A stretch of DNA of 64,000 nucleotides. Origin: Sphingomonas aurantiaca. Its GTDB lineage: Bacteria; Pseudomonadota; Alphaproteobacteria; Sphingomonadales; Sphingomonadaceae. Location: NCBI RefSeq assembly GCF_003050705.1, contig NZ_QAOG01000001.1, forward strand, positions 248,001 through 312,000, written 5' to 3'. Shown here one piece after another: positions 42,892-51,108 of this stretch. The position numbers and the translations under genes are program-made. Positions within the stretch are counted from its first letter, which is position 1; the number at the start of each line of letters is the position of its first letter. The notes below the pieces were generated by a model, which saw only the letters and a list, made by a program, of their open reading frames with translations, did no database searches and had not been told where the DNA came from.

Positions 42892-42917
42892 CGGTCCGGG
42901 AGGGAAGGAAAAAGACA

Positions 42918-44831
42918 ATGATATCGATGCCCCGTTTGCTCACCGCCTGCGCGCTGGCCGCGCTCGTCGCCGCTACAACCGCCCCCGCCACCGCGCAGAA
43001 TTACGACGAACGCCCCGCCAAGATGGCGCCGCGCGACGTCGGCTACGACTATGTCCGCAAGGTCGTCGAGATCCCGATGCGCGACGGGGTGAAGCTGCAC
43101 ACCGTGATCATCGTGCCCAAGGGTGCGAAGGACGCGGGCATCCTGATGACGCGCACGCCGTACGACGCCGATGGCCAGACCAAGGTCGACAGCGGCACCT
43201 ATGCGGGGATCCTCGAGCATGGCGACGGCGCGGGCGACGTGATCGCCGCGGCGGGCTATATCCGCGTGATCCAGGACGTCCGCGGGATGCACGCGTCGGA
43301 GGGCATCTACATGATGAACCCCGCGCGCGCCGGCACCGCGCAGAACCCGACCAAGACCGACGATTCGACTGACACCTACGACACGATCGACTGGCTGGTG
43401 AAGCACGTCCCCGAATCGAACGGGCGTGTGGGGATCAGTGGGATCAGCTATGACGGCTTCCTGCCGTTGATGGCGCTGATCAATCCGCACCCTGCGCTCA
43501 AGGTCTCGGTGCCGATGAACCCGATGGTCGATGGCTGGCGCGGCGACGACTGGTTCCACAACGGCGCATTCCGCGAGGGCATGATGCCCTACATCCTCGG
43601 CCAGGAAGCGACCAAGGACGCGGGCACGCCGTGGATCACCGATACCGCGGACGATTACGACTATTATCTCAAGGGCGGCTCGGCCGGCGCGATTGGCAAG
43701 GCGCAGGGGCTCGAGCAGCTGGGTTTCTGGCGCAAGATCACGCAGCATCCGGCGTATGATTCGTTCTGGTCGAGCCAGGCGATGGACACCGTGCTCGCGG
43801 GCCAGCCGCTCAAGGTGCCGACGCTGATCGTCGGCGGGCTGTGGGATCAGGAGGATATCTACGGCGCGCCCGCAGTCTACCGTGCGCTCGAGCCCAAGGA
43901 CACCGCCAACGACATGGTCTATCTGTCGATGGGCCCCTGGTATCACGGGCAGGAGGTGCGCGACGGCAGTGCGCTGGGCGCGGTCAAATGGGATGCGGAC
44001 ACCGCCAAATGGTGGCGGTGGCACGTCCTTGCGCCGTTCCTCGCGCATTATCTGAAGAGCGACCAGCCCGCGATGGACGTCGCCCCCGTCACGATGTTCC
44101 AGTCGGGCCGCAACGAGTGGCAGAAGCTCGATAAGTGGCCGACCGCACCCGCCGCGGGCACGCCGCTGTATCTCAAGCCCGGCGGCGCGCTCGGCTTCCA
44201 GACGACGGGCGGCGCGGCGACCACTGCGGACTATATTTCCGATCCGGCGGCCCCGGTCAGCTACCGCGTGCGCCCGACGCTGCCGACCTATGCGAGCGGA
44301 TCGACGTGGAAACAGTGGCTGGTCGACGATCAGCGCGCAGTTTCGGGCCGTCCCGACGTGCTCACCTTCACGACGGATGCGCTGACCACCCCGACGACGG
44401 TCGCGGGCGTGCCGGAAGTGAACCTCACCGCGTCGACCAGCGGCACCGACAGCGACTGGGTCGTCAAGCTGATCGACGTCTATCCCGACGTCAATCCGGG
44501 TGACAAGGCGATGGCGGGCTATCAACTCTCGGTCGCGATGGACATCTTCCGCGGGCGCTACCGCGAAGATCTGGCGGTCGCCAAGCCGATCGCCGCGAAC
44601 GTGCCGCTGAAATACAAGTTCGCGCTGCCGACGACCAACCACGTGTTCCTGCCGGGGCACAAGATCATGGTGCAGGTACAGTCGAGCTGGTTCCCGCTCT
44701 ACGATCGCAACCCGCAAACCTTCGTCCCGAACATCTTTTTTGCACAACCAAAGGATTATGTGCGGGCGACACAGAAGGTGACCGTCTCGGGTGCTGACGA
44801 GAGCTTCATCAGCCTGCCGCTGGTCAGGTGA
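42918..44831 (+). CDS. CocE/NonD family hydrolase, probable alpha-amino acid ester hydrolase
   Basis: This 637-residue secreted alpha/beta hydrolase has a signal peptide (residues 1-27, ending ATAQ) and a C-terminal jelly-roll domain from about residue 440, the X-Pro dipeptidyl-peptidase/CocE layout. The nucleophile is Ser177 in GISGISYDGF. Asp310 and His343 complete the triad (GGLWDQEDIYG and MGPWYHGQ). The acidic cluster that binds the substrate's alpha-amino group in amino acid ester hydrolases is present as Asp210/Asp211 (GWRGDDWFHNG) and Glu312-Asp313. Such enzymes hydrolyse, and can transfer, alpha-amino acyl groups, including those of beta-lactams. The ATG at 42918 has AAGGAAAAAG upstream. 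Confidence 0.9.
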   Translation: MISMPRLLTACALAALVAATTAPATAQNYDERPAKMAPRDVGYDYVRKVVEIPMRDGVKLHTVIIVPKGAKDAGILMTRTPYDADGQTKVDSGTYAGILEHGDGAGDVIAAAGYIRVIQDVRGMHASEGIYMMNPARAGTAQNPTKTDDSTDTYDTIDWLVKHVPESNGRVGISGISYDGFLPLMALINPHPALKVSVPMNPMVDGWRGDDWFHNGAFREGMMPYILGQEATKDAGTPWITDTADDYDYYLKGGSAGAIGKAQGLEQLGFWRKITQHPAYDSFWSSQAMDTVLAGQPLKVPTLIVGGLWDQEDIYGAPAVYRALEPKDTANDMVYLSMGPWYHGQEVRDGSALGAVKWDADTAKWWRWHVLAPFLAHYLKSDQPAMDVAPVTMFQSGRNEWQKLDKWPTAPAAGTPLYLKPGGALGFQTTGGAATTADYISDPAAPVSYRVRPTLPTYASGSTWKQWLVDDQRAVSGRPDVLTFTTDALTTPTTVAGVPEVNLTASTSGTDSDWVVKLIDVYPDVNPGDKAMAGYQLSVAMDIFRGRYREDLAVAKPIAANVPLKYKFALPTTNHVFLPGHKIMVQVQSSWFPLYDRNPQTFVPNIFFAQPKDYVRATQKVTVSGADESFISLPLVR

Positions 44832-44837
44832 CACTTC

Positions 44838-44870
44838 TACATCACCCCGGACGGAATCCGGGGTGATGTA
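44838..44870. terminator. Perfect 14-base-pair hairpin after the hydrolase gene
   Basis: TACATCACCCCGGA (44838-44851) and TCCGGGGTGATGTA (44857-44870) are exact complements around a five-base loop, starting six bases after the stop codon. No T-run follows on the plus strand, so it may instead be a 3' stabilising hairpin or a small repeat. Confidence 0.55.
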
Positions 44871-44969
44871 AGAAAAGAACTGTCCTGCGTATATTGGCGT
44901 TTGACGACGTAACTGGTTCTTAGGAGGCGCTGCGGCATACAGCCGTCGCACCAACAGACCGGATCGCCG

Positions 44970-47480
44970 ATGAAACGCCTCCCCCTGATCGCGCCGAACC
45001 CGCCGCGGCTGAGCGAGCATCTCGACGCGCTGCGCCGGGTCGAGGCATCGGGGGTGTTCAGCAACAACGGCCCCGAGGTCCGCGCGTTCGAGGCGGGAGT
45101 CACTCAGGCGCTGTTCGGCGGCCATGGTGCCTGCCTCGCGGTCGGCAACGCGACGCTCGGGTTGATGCTCGCGATCCGGCATGCTTCGGGGATGCGGACC
45201 GGGGGGCTGAACCCCAAGCAGGGCACGCTCGCGCTGATGCCCGCGCTGACCTTCGCGGCGACCGCACAGGCGGCGGCGTGGGCAGGGCTCACCCCGCTCA
45301 TCTGCGACATCGATCCCGACGACTGGGCCGCGTGCGCGCTGGAGGAGGAGCGGTTGCTCGCCCGGCATGGCGAGCGGGTCGGCGTGGTCGTACCCTATGC
45401 GACGTTCGGCAACGCGATCGATCTGGAGCGGTACGTCTATTTCCAGCAGCGATACGGCGTTGGCGTGGTGGTCGATGCGGCGTCGTCGCTCGGGACGCTC
45501 GACGATGCGGGGCTAGGCTTTGGCGCCTGCGCGCCGTTCGCAGTGGTCCATTCGATGCACGCGACCAAGACGTTCGCGGTGGGCGAGGGCGGGCTGATCC
45601 ATAGCGGCGACGTCGATCTCATCGCGACGCTGCGCTCGATGGGCAATTTCGGGTTCGAAGGCAGCCGCAATGCGACGCTCCCGGGGATCAACGCCAAGCT
45701 GCCCGAGATCACCGCGATCATTGCGCAGGCCAAGCTCGCCGAGATCGATTCGGTGGCGGACCACCGCGCCGCGCTCGAACAGGCCTATCGCGCGGCCTTG
45801 CCCGGTTTCCAGTTTCAGTCGGTGTCTGGCCAGCGCCGCGCGATGCAGTTCATGCCGGTGCTGCTGCCCGAGCGGCTCGCGCATCACCGCGATTCGATCG
45901 TCGAGAGCATCGAGGCGTCGGGCGTGGGCTGCGGTCGCTATTTCAGCCCGCACCTTGGCGAACAGCCCTGGTTCCAGGCCACCGCGATGATCGAGCCGAC
46001 CCCGGTCGCGGACAAGATCGCGGGGCGGATGCTGTCGTTGCCGATCACCGATGCGATGTCGGTCGACGATGCGCGCCGGGCGGCGGCGGCGCTGGCGGAT
46101 GCGTGCGCGGCGATCCTCCGCCCGCTCGATCGGCGCGCGTCGGTGCGCGGGCCTGGCGCCGCCGTGGCGTCGGTGATCGTGATCGGCGGCGGTCCCGCGG
46201 GCACCGCGATGCTCACCGCGGCGACCAAGCGCGGCCTGCTTCCCGACTTTGCCGCATCCGGACTGATGGTGATCGAGCGCAGCGGCGCGATCGGCGGCGG
46301 CCGGCTCGGGCGCTATGCGATCACCTCCGATTCGACCGCGCAGACGTTCCTGACCGCGGTGCGCGACAACACGCACCCCGAACTCGCTCGGCTGGTCGAT
46401 CATCCCGCGGGGCGGGCGGTCGCGGCGCATATCGACGCGCTCGGCGTGCCGCTGACCGAGGTCGGGCCGCTGTTGCGCGCGACCGGCGACCGGCTGACCG
46501 ACATCGTCCGCGCGAATGGCGGCGTCGTGCTGACCGGGCACGAAGCGTTGGGCGTCCGGCGGGTCGGCGAAGGGGTGTGGAGCGTGCAGCTGCGCCGCTT
46601 GTCCGACGGGCATGTGTTCGATCAGCTGGCGCGCAACATCGTCGTCGCGACCGGCGGTCATCAGCCACTCGACCGGCTTGCGACCCAGCGTGTCGCGGGG
46701 GGGCAACTGGCCGATCTCGCAAGCGGGCGGCTGATCCAGTCGGACGACGTGCTGACGGTCGGCGGGTTCGAAAAGGTTGCCGATATCCTGACCGGCAAGC
46801 GCAACCCGAGGATCGCGGTGATCGGCGGGTCGACCAGCGCGCTGACGACGATCGCGCTGCTGCTGAAGCGCCAGCCGGGGCTGCCGCTGGGGGCAGGGGC
46901 GATCACCTTGCTCCACCGGCGGCCGCTGCGCCCCTTTTATCATTCGGTCGAGGCGGCGCATGCCGAGGGGTTCACCGATTTCGGTCCGGACGACATCTGC
47001 CCGGTTTCGGGGTTCGTCTACCGGCTCGCGGGCTTTCGCCTCGAGGCGCGCGACCTGGTGCTGCGGATGCTGCGCGTCGACGGTCGCGCGCCCGATCCTC
47101 GCGTGGCGCTGCACCGGATCGCGGGCGACGACGACGCCGCCGCGCGGACGATCATCGAAGAGGCGGACCTGGTCATCGCGGCGCTCGGTTATCGACCGAT
47201 CGCGGCGCCGATCGCCGACCGCGACGGGCTGCCGATCCCGCTTGCCGCGCAGGGCGGGAAACCGATGGTCGATCGCCATTGCCGGATCGTCGATGGCGAC
47301 GGCGCACCGATTGCGGGACTATACGGGCTTGGCCTCGCTGCGGGGTTCGTCCCCTGGGGCCCGCTTGGCGGCGAGCCAAGTTTCTCGGGCCAAGCCAATG
47401 GCTTATGGCTATGGCAGAATGATGTGGGCCTTATGATCGTCGATCAGGTGATGGCGTCGCAGGTCATGGCGGCAGCGTGA
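44970..47480 (+). CDS. Fused DegT/DnrJ/EryC1 aminotransferase - FAD/NAD(P)-dependent oxidoreductase
   Basis: This single 836-residue frame joins two enzymes. Residues 1-385 form a type I PLP-dependent sugar aminotransferase of the DegT/StrS family. The PLP lysine is Lys200 in HSMHATKTFAVGEGGLI, the cofactor-nitrogen Asp is Asp169 in VVVDAASSLG, and the serine-type SNNGPEVRAFE start is typical. Residues 398-836 form a flavoprotein: the FAD site is VIVIGGGPAGTAML, the linker motif is VVATGGHQP and a second nucleotide site, VIGGSTSALTTIALL, is suited to NAD(P)H. This resembles class B/N-hydroxylating monooxygenases. The join near residue 390 is continuous, with no stop. The pairing suggests that an amine is installed and then oxidised, possibly on a nucleotide sugar (inference). 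A GT2 gene follows. Confidence 0.85.
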   Translation: MKRLPLIAPNPPRLSEHLDALRRVEASGVFSNNGPEVRAFEAGVTQALFGGHGACLAVGNATLGLMLAIRHASGMRTGGLNPKQGTLALMPALTFAATAQAAAWAGLTPLICDIDPDDWAACALEEERLLARHGERVGVVVPYATFGNAIDLERYVYFQQRYGVGVVVDAASSLGTLDDAGLGFGACAPFAVVHSMHATKTFAVGEGGLIHSGDVDLIATLRSMGNFGFEGSRNATLPGINAKLPEITAIIAQAKLAEIDSVADHRAALEQAYRAALPGFQFQSVSGQRRAMQFMPVLLPERLAHHRDSIVESIEASGVGCGRYFSPHLGEQPWFQATAMIEPTPVADKIAGRMLSLPITDAMSVDDARRAAAALADACAAILRPLDRRASVRGPGAAVASVIVIGGGPAGTAMLTAATKRGLLPDFAASGLMVIERSGAIGGGRLGRYAITSDSTAQTFLTAVRDNTHPELARLVDHPAGRAVAAHIDALGVPLTEVGPLLRATGDRLTDIVRANGGVVLTGHEALGVRRVGEGVWSVQLRRLSDGHVFDQLARNIVVATGGHQPLDRLATQRVAGGQLADLASGRLIQSDDVLTVGGFEKVADILTGKRNPRIAVIGGSTSALTTIALLLKRQPGLPLGAGAITLLHRRPLRPFYHSVEAAHAEGFTDFGPDDICPVSGFVYRLAGFRLEARDLVLRMLRVDGRAPDPRVALHRIAGDDDAAARTIIEEADLVIAALGYRPIAAPIADRDGLPIPLAAQGGKPMVDRHCRIVDGDGAPIAGLYGLGLAAGFVPWGPLGGEPSFSGQANGLWLWQNDVGLMIVDQVMASQVMAAA

Positions 47481-47521
47481 GTTAGACGGGAATGCAGAAG
47501 GATATGCGGCAGGATGCGCCC

Positions 47522-48637
47522 ATGGACATGGGGGTAGGCGCGCCGGGGGCCGGCCCGGCGGCCAACCCCGCGGTCAGTGTCGTGATGGCGGCGTATAATG
47601 GCGCGGGACTGATCGAGGAGACGCTCGCCAGCCTTCAGGCGCAGACCTTTACCGATTTCGAGGTGATCGTCGTCGACGACTGCTCGACCGATAACACGCG
47701 CGACGTGGTGCGGGCCTGGCCCGATCCGCGCGTGCGACTGGTCGAGATGGCGCGCAACGGCGGCCCGGTGCTCGCGCGCAATCGCGGCTTTGCGGAGGCG
47801 CGCGGGCGCTACATCGCCGCGCTAGACCATGACGATATCTGCCGCCCCGATCGCTTCGCGCGACAGGTGGCGTATCTCGACGCGCATCCCGACACCGTAT
47901 TGCTGGGCACCGCCGCCGACCTGCTGACCGAGGGCGTGGTCGGCCCGTCGCGCTATGCGCCGTCCACCACGCCCGCACTGGTCGCGTGGCTGACCTGCAT
48001 CGAAAATCCGCTGGTCTGGTCGTCGACGATGATGCGCACCGCGACTGCGCGGCGGCTCGATCCGGTGACCCGGCCCGAACTCCTCTATGCGGAGGATTTC
48101 GACCTGTATCAGCGGATCCAGCATTTCGGCGCGGTCGCGCGGCTCGATGCGGCGCTGGTGCTGTACCGGGTCCATCCGGGCGGCGTCTCGAAGCGGTTCG
48201 TCGATACGATGGAGGCGGCATCGGTCCGTGTGCTGACCGAGCGCTACGCACGGCTGTTCGACGATCGCGCGGAGCGGGTCGCGACGCTGATCATGCTGCA
48301 CAACATGGCCAGGCGCCCGGTGCCCGATCGCGCCGCGCTGGCGACGCTGGGGAGTGCGCTGAGCGTGATCCAGGCGGATTTCCTGGCGACGCACGATTGC
48401 TCGCCGCACGATATCCGCCTGATCCGCTGGGAAACTGCGCGACGCTGGGGTGATATCGGCCGCGCGGCCCTGCGGGCGGGGACGGTAAGGCTTGCCGACG
48501 TACTGGCGGTCAGGCCCGATCATCTCGGGCTCGGCTATGCCGGGCTGGAGGCGTTGCTCTGGTCGGGACTCATCGGCGGCGTGCGGCGCGCACGCCAGCG
48601 GATGGAGCAGAGCCGGATGGCGCAGACTGCGGGCTAG
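47522..48637 (+). CDS. Glycosyltransferase family 2 protein
   Basis: This protein of about 371 residues has an N-terminal GT-A domain: SVVMAAYNGAGLIEETLASL, DFEVIVVDDCSTDNT, then the metal-binding region IAALDHDDICRPDRF, which holds the DxD-type DHDD. An acidic residue follows in LLYAEDFDLYQRI, probably the catalytic base. The C-terminal third is helical, and no membrane segment is clear, so this is a soluble or peripheral, non-processive transferase. ATG codons at 47492, 47504 and 47522 are in frame; 47522 is preferred because AGGA lies seven bases before it. It follows the aminotransferase-flavoprotein fusion closely and probably uses the sugar made by it. Confidence 0.85.
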   Translation: MDMGVGAPGAGPAANPAVSVVMAAYNGAGLIEETLASLQAQTFTDFEVIVVDDCSTDNTRDVVRAWPDPRVRLVEMARNGGPVLARNRGFAEARGRYIAALDHDDICRPDRFARQVAYLDAHPDTVLLGTAADLLTEGVVGPSRYAPSTTPALVAWLTCIENPLVWSSTMMRTATARRLDPVTRPELLYAEDFDLYQRIQHFGAVARLDAALVLYRVHPGGVSKRFVDTMEAASVRVLTERYARLFDDRAERVATLIMLHNMARRPVPDRAALATLGSALSVIQADFLATHDCSPHDIRLIRWETARRWGDIGRAALRAGTVRLADVLAVRPDHLGLGYAGLEALLWSGLIGGVRRARQRMEQSRMAQTAG

Positions 48638-48655
48638 CCCACGAGTCCGCGCCTG

Positions 48656-49360
48656 TCAGACCTTGGCGGCGTAGATCATCCGGCCCGCACCGAGGCGTGC
48701 GAACACCTGGTCCAGATCGCGCTCGCCGACCGCGAAGCAGCCCTGGCTGCGACCGAGCATGCCATGGCTCTCGATCATGTCCTTGTTCGCGTACCAGGCC
48801 GAATGCACGACGATCGCGCGATCGAGCGCGTTGTCGTTGGTCGGATCGAGGCCGATCAGGCGCTGCGACCGGCCATGCTTGCCGACATAATAATCGTCGG
48901 TGACGAATGCGCCCTCGGACGAGGCGTTCGAGCCGAAGCGGTTCGAGAAGCGCTCGAGATAGCCGGTATGCGCCGGATCCGACCCACTGCCATGCGCGAC
49001 CAGCAACGACGTGCTGCGCCCGCTTGCCAAGTCGATAAAGTGGAAACGCGGCTTGCCCGACGGCGCCGCGAAATCGGCAATTGCGATCCGGTCGCGGTTC
49101 GGGATGCGGCTACCGTGGCGGCTGAGCGATGCCATCGCCTGGCGCAACAGATCGGGGCGAACGACTCGCGGCGAGGTCACCGCGACCGTGGTGCGTGGCA
49201 GCGGTGGCTGCGTCATCGGCTTGAGATCACGCGCCGTCAGCGGACGTCCGAGTCGCGTCGTTGCGGATACCGCCCCCGGTACCGCCAGAGCCCCCGCCAA
49301 AACCAAACCGTTCTTCAGAAGCGCGCGTCGTTCGCGCACAAGACCTTGCTCGTCGTGCAT
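48656..49360 (-). CDS. Murein L,D-transpeptidase catalytic domain protein (YkuD_2 type)
   Basis: This 234-residue exported protein has a twin-Arg-like, hydrophobic N-terminus (ERRALLKNGLVLAGALAVPG, cut after VSA). It has a cysteine transpeptidase domain: KPRFHFIDLASGRSTSLLVA, AIVVHSAWYANKDM and GMLGRSQGCFAVGERDLDQV. The SxGCF motif marks the YkuD_2 family, with the nucleophile Cys near residue 213. These enzymes form or edit 3-3 cross-links or anchor proteins on peptidoglycan. The ATG at 49360 precedes the charged signal region; upstream in-frame codons are ignored. It diverges from a second, differently built L,D-transpeptidase at 49563. Confidence 0.87.
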   Translation of the reverse strand: MHDEQGLVRERRALLKNGLVLAGALAVPGAVSATTRLGRPLTARDLKPMTQPPLPRTTVAVTSPRVVRPDLLRQAMASLSRHGSRIPNRDRIAIADFAAPSGKPRFHFIDLASGRSTSLLVAHGSGSDPAHTGYLERFSNRFGSNASSEGAFVTDDYYVGKHGRSQRLIGLDPTNDNALDRAIVVHSAWYANKDMIESHGMLGRSQGCFAVGERDLDQVFARLGAGRMIYAAKV

Positions 49361-49562
49361 CGATTTTCCCGAAATTGCCCCAGTTCCCGTAGGCATGGCT
49401 ATAACCGATTTTCGGTGAATATTCTGCAACCATTTCCACTGGTTGTGGGTCCGTTCCTTCGAACTACCCCGGCTTGGGGTCGGTTCGTCGACTCATCGCA
49501 TCGGCACATTCCCCGCGGTCGGACGTTGACTGGCGGATCGAGACTCGGGAACGGATGGACAG

Positions 49563-50165
49563 ATGAGCGGGATGGTGCGGTCGTTGAAGGCATGCGGGTT
49601 GGCAATCGTGCTGGGCGCGGGCGCCACCCCGGCGTTGGCCTCGTCCGCTGCGGCCATCGCCGCGATGCCGATCGAGCAGGCCGCGACCGAGCTGTCGCCG
49701 AACCAGTTCGTCTGGAAGGATAATGGCTCGGGCGAGCCCGTCAGCATCGTGATCAGCCTGATCGAGCAGCGTGCCTTCGTCTATCGCGGGTCGACGATGA
49801 TCGCCACGACGACCATTTCCAGCGGCAAGGATGGCAAGGACACGCCGCTTGGCACCTATCCGATCCTGCAGAAGAACGCCGTCCACAAGTCGAGCCTGTA
49901 TAATGATGCATCGATGCCGTTCATGCAGCGGCTGACCTGGGACGGCATCGCGATCCATGCGGGGCGGAATCCGGGCTTTCCCGATTCGCACGGCTGCATC
50001 CGCGTGCCGCTCGGCTTTGCGAAACAGCTGTTCGGGGTGACGACGCTGGGGACGACCGTGACGGTCACGGACGATTTCGAGGGCGGGGTGACGTTGGCCG
50101 AGCCCGTCGTGGATCAGGAGACGGCGGTGGCGAATCTTGCCCAGTCGGTTTCGTTGCAACAATAA
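49563..50165 (+). CDS. L,D-transpeptidase (YkuD domain)
   Basis: This 200-residue exported enzyme has a signal peptide (cut after ALA near residue 26) and a compact YkuD domain. VSIVISLIEQRAFVYRGSTM is followed by SSGKDGKDTPLGTYPILQK. The catalytic motif is AIHAGRNPGFPDSHGCIRVP, with the catalytic His and Cys in HAG...SHGCIR. It acts on tetrapeptide stems in the periplasm. It starts at ATG 49563 and is divergent from the YkuD_2 gene, leaving a 200-base shared promoter region. It converges with the HAD phosphatase gene. Confidence 0.9.
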   Translation: MSGMVRSLKACGLAIVLGAGATPALASSAAAIAAMPIEQAATELSPNQFVWKDNGSGEPVSIVISLIEQRAFVYRGSTMIATTTISSGKDGKDTPLGTYPILQKNAVHKSSLYNDASMPFMQRLTWDGIAIHAGRNPGFPDSHGCIRVPLGFAKQLFGVTTLGTTVTVTDDFEGGVTLAEPVVDQETAVANLAQSVSLQQ

Positions 50166-50194
50166 GGGCTAGCGCACCGTCATCCAGACGCTCG

Positions 50195-50821
50195 TCAGGA
50201 TGAGTGCTGTTTCGCGATCGGCAGTCCGAGCGCGACCAACCGCGCGCGGAAATCTGCCGCGGTCGTGAACAGCACCGATTCGATGCCCAGCGCCTGCGCG
50301 GCCGCCACGTTCGCCGCATTGTCGTCGACGAACACCGCGTCCTCCGCGGCCAGACCGAATCGATCGAGCGCCAGCCGATAGATCGCCGCGTTCGGCTTCA
50401 CCATCTTCTCCTCGCCCGACACGACGATGTCGCGGAATCGGTCGAACAGCTTCGCTTCGCGCGCGCGGAAGGGTGGCCAGAACTCGTGGCTGAAGTTCGT
50501 GATCGCGAACAGCGGGACGCCGGCCGAATCGAGCTCTTCGACGATCGCATGCATGCCAGCGATCCCCGCACCGATACTTTCGTTGAATCGCGGCCCCCAG
50601 GCGGCAATCAACGTAGCATGCTGCGGATACAACGCGACAAGCTCCGCCGAGGTGTCGGCGAAGTCGCGGCCAGCATCGTGCTGGAAATGCCAATCGACCG
50701 TCACGACGTCGCGCAGGAACGCGTCGAGCGCCCGATCGTCGTCGATCAGGCGCTCGTACAGGATCCGGGGATCCCAGTCGTACAGGACACGACCGACGTC
50801 GAAGATGACGGCGGTAGTCAG
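50195..50821 (-). CDS. HAD family hydrolase (HAD-IA)
   Basis: This protein of about 208 residues has the HAD motifs: motif I AVIFDVGRVLYDWDP (first Asp present, while the second is replaced by Gly), motif II Thr/Asn in LFAITNFSHEFW, the motif III lysine in GEEKMVKPNAAIY and motif IV DAVFVDDNAANV. Replacement of the second motif I Asp is seen in haloacid dehalogenase-like and epoxide-hydrolase-like members, so phosphatase activity is not certain. No ATG lies near the expected start. CTG at 50821, five bases past the rpmJ stop with AGGG upstream, fits the family start; an ATG at 50884 would overlap rpmJ by 59 bases. The start is uncertain. Confidence 0.8.
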   Translation of the reverse strand: MTTAVIFDVGRVLYDWDPRILYERLIDDDRALDAFLRDVVTVDWHFQHDAGRDFADTSAELVALYPQHATLIAAWGPRFNESIGAGIAGMHAIVEELDSAGVPLFAITNFSHEFWPPFRAREAKLFDRFRDIVVSGEEKMVKPNAAIYRLALDRFGLAAEDAVFVDDNAANVAAAQALGIESVLFTTAADFRARLVALGLPIAKQHSS

Positions 50822-50825
50822 GGCG

Positions 50826-50951
50826 TTAGCCCTGGCGTGCCTTGAAGCGACGGTTGGTCTTGTTGATGACGTAGGTACGGCCACGACGACGGATCACGCG
50901 GTTATCGCGGTGACGATCCTTGAGCGACTTCAGGGAATTGCGGATCTTCAT
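50826..50951 (-). CDS. rpmJ: 50S ribosomal protein L36
   Basis: This 41-residue basic protein is [20 protein letters not shown] plus a tail [20 protein letters not shown]. It is the long alphaproteobacterial form of L36 that lacks the zinc-binding cysteines. It belongs to the large ribosomal subunit near the peptidyl transferase region. The gene ends at 50826 and the HAD gene begins five bases later. The upstream region to 51109 is shared with the divergent lipoprotein gene. Confidence 0.95.
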   Translation of the reverse strand: MKIRNSLKSLKDRHRDNRVIRRRGRTYVINKTNRRFKARQG

Positions 50952-51108
50952 GATCGATTCGCTTCTTTTCAAATCTAGGTGTGCGGAAAGACGGGATCGC
51001 CTAATGGCGGGGTGTGTCCAAGTCAAGCAATGGACACGCTCAAGCCATCCGGGAACCCACCCGGCTGGTCCGAGCGTTACTATGGCGCAACATTCTAAGG
51101 AAGTCCCG

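Noticed and set aside
42801-45368. 855-residue open frame antisense to the ester hydrolase
   Set aside because: It covers the hydrolase, a hairpin and the start of the fusion gene on the other strand and shows no protein-like conservation.
44970-47480. Assembly error as the source of the aminotransferase-oxidoreductase fusion
   Set aside because: The junction is smooth, with a plausible linker, no repeat or homopolymer, and even codon use. This cannot be fully excluded without reads.
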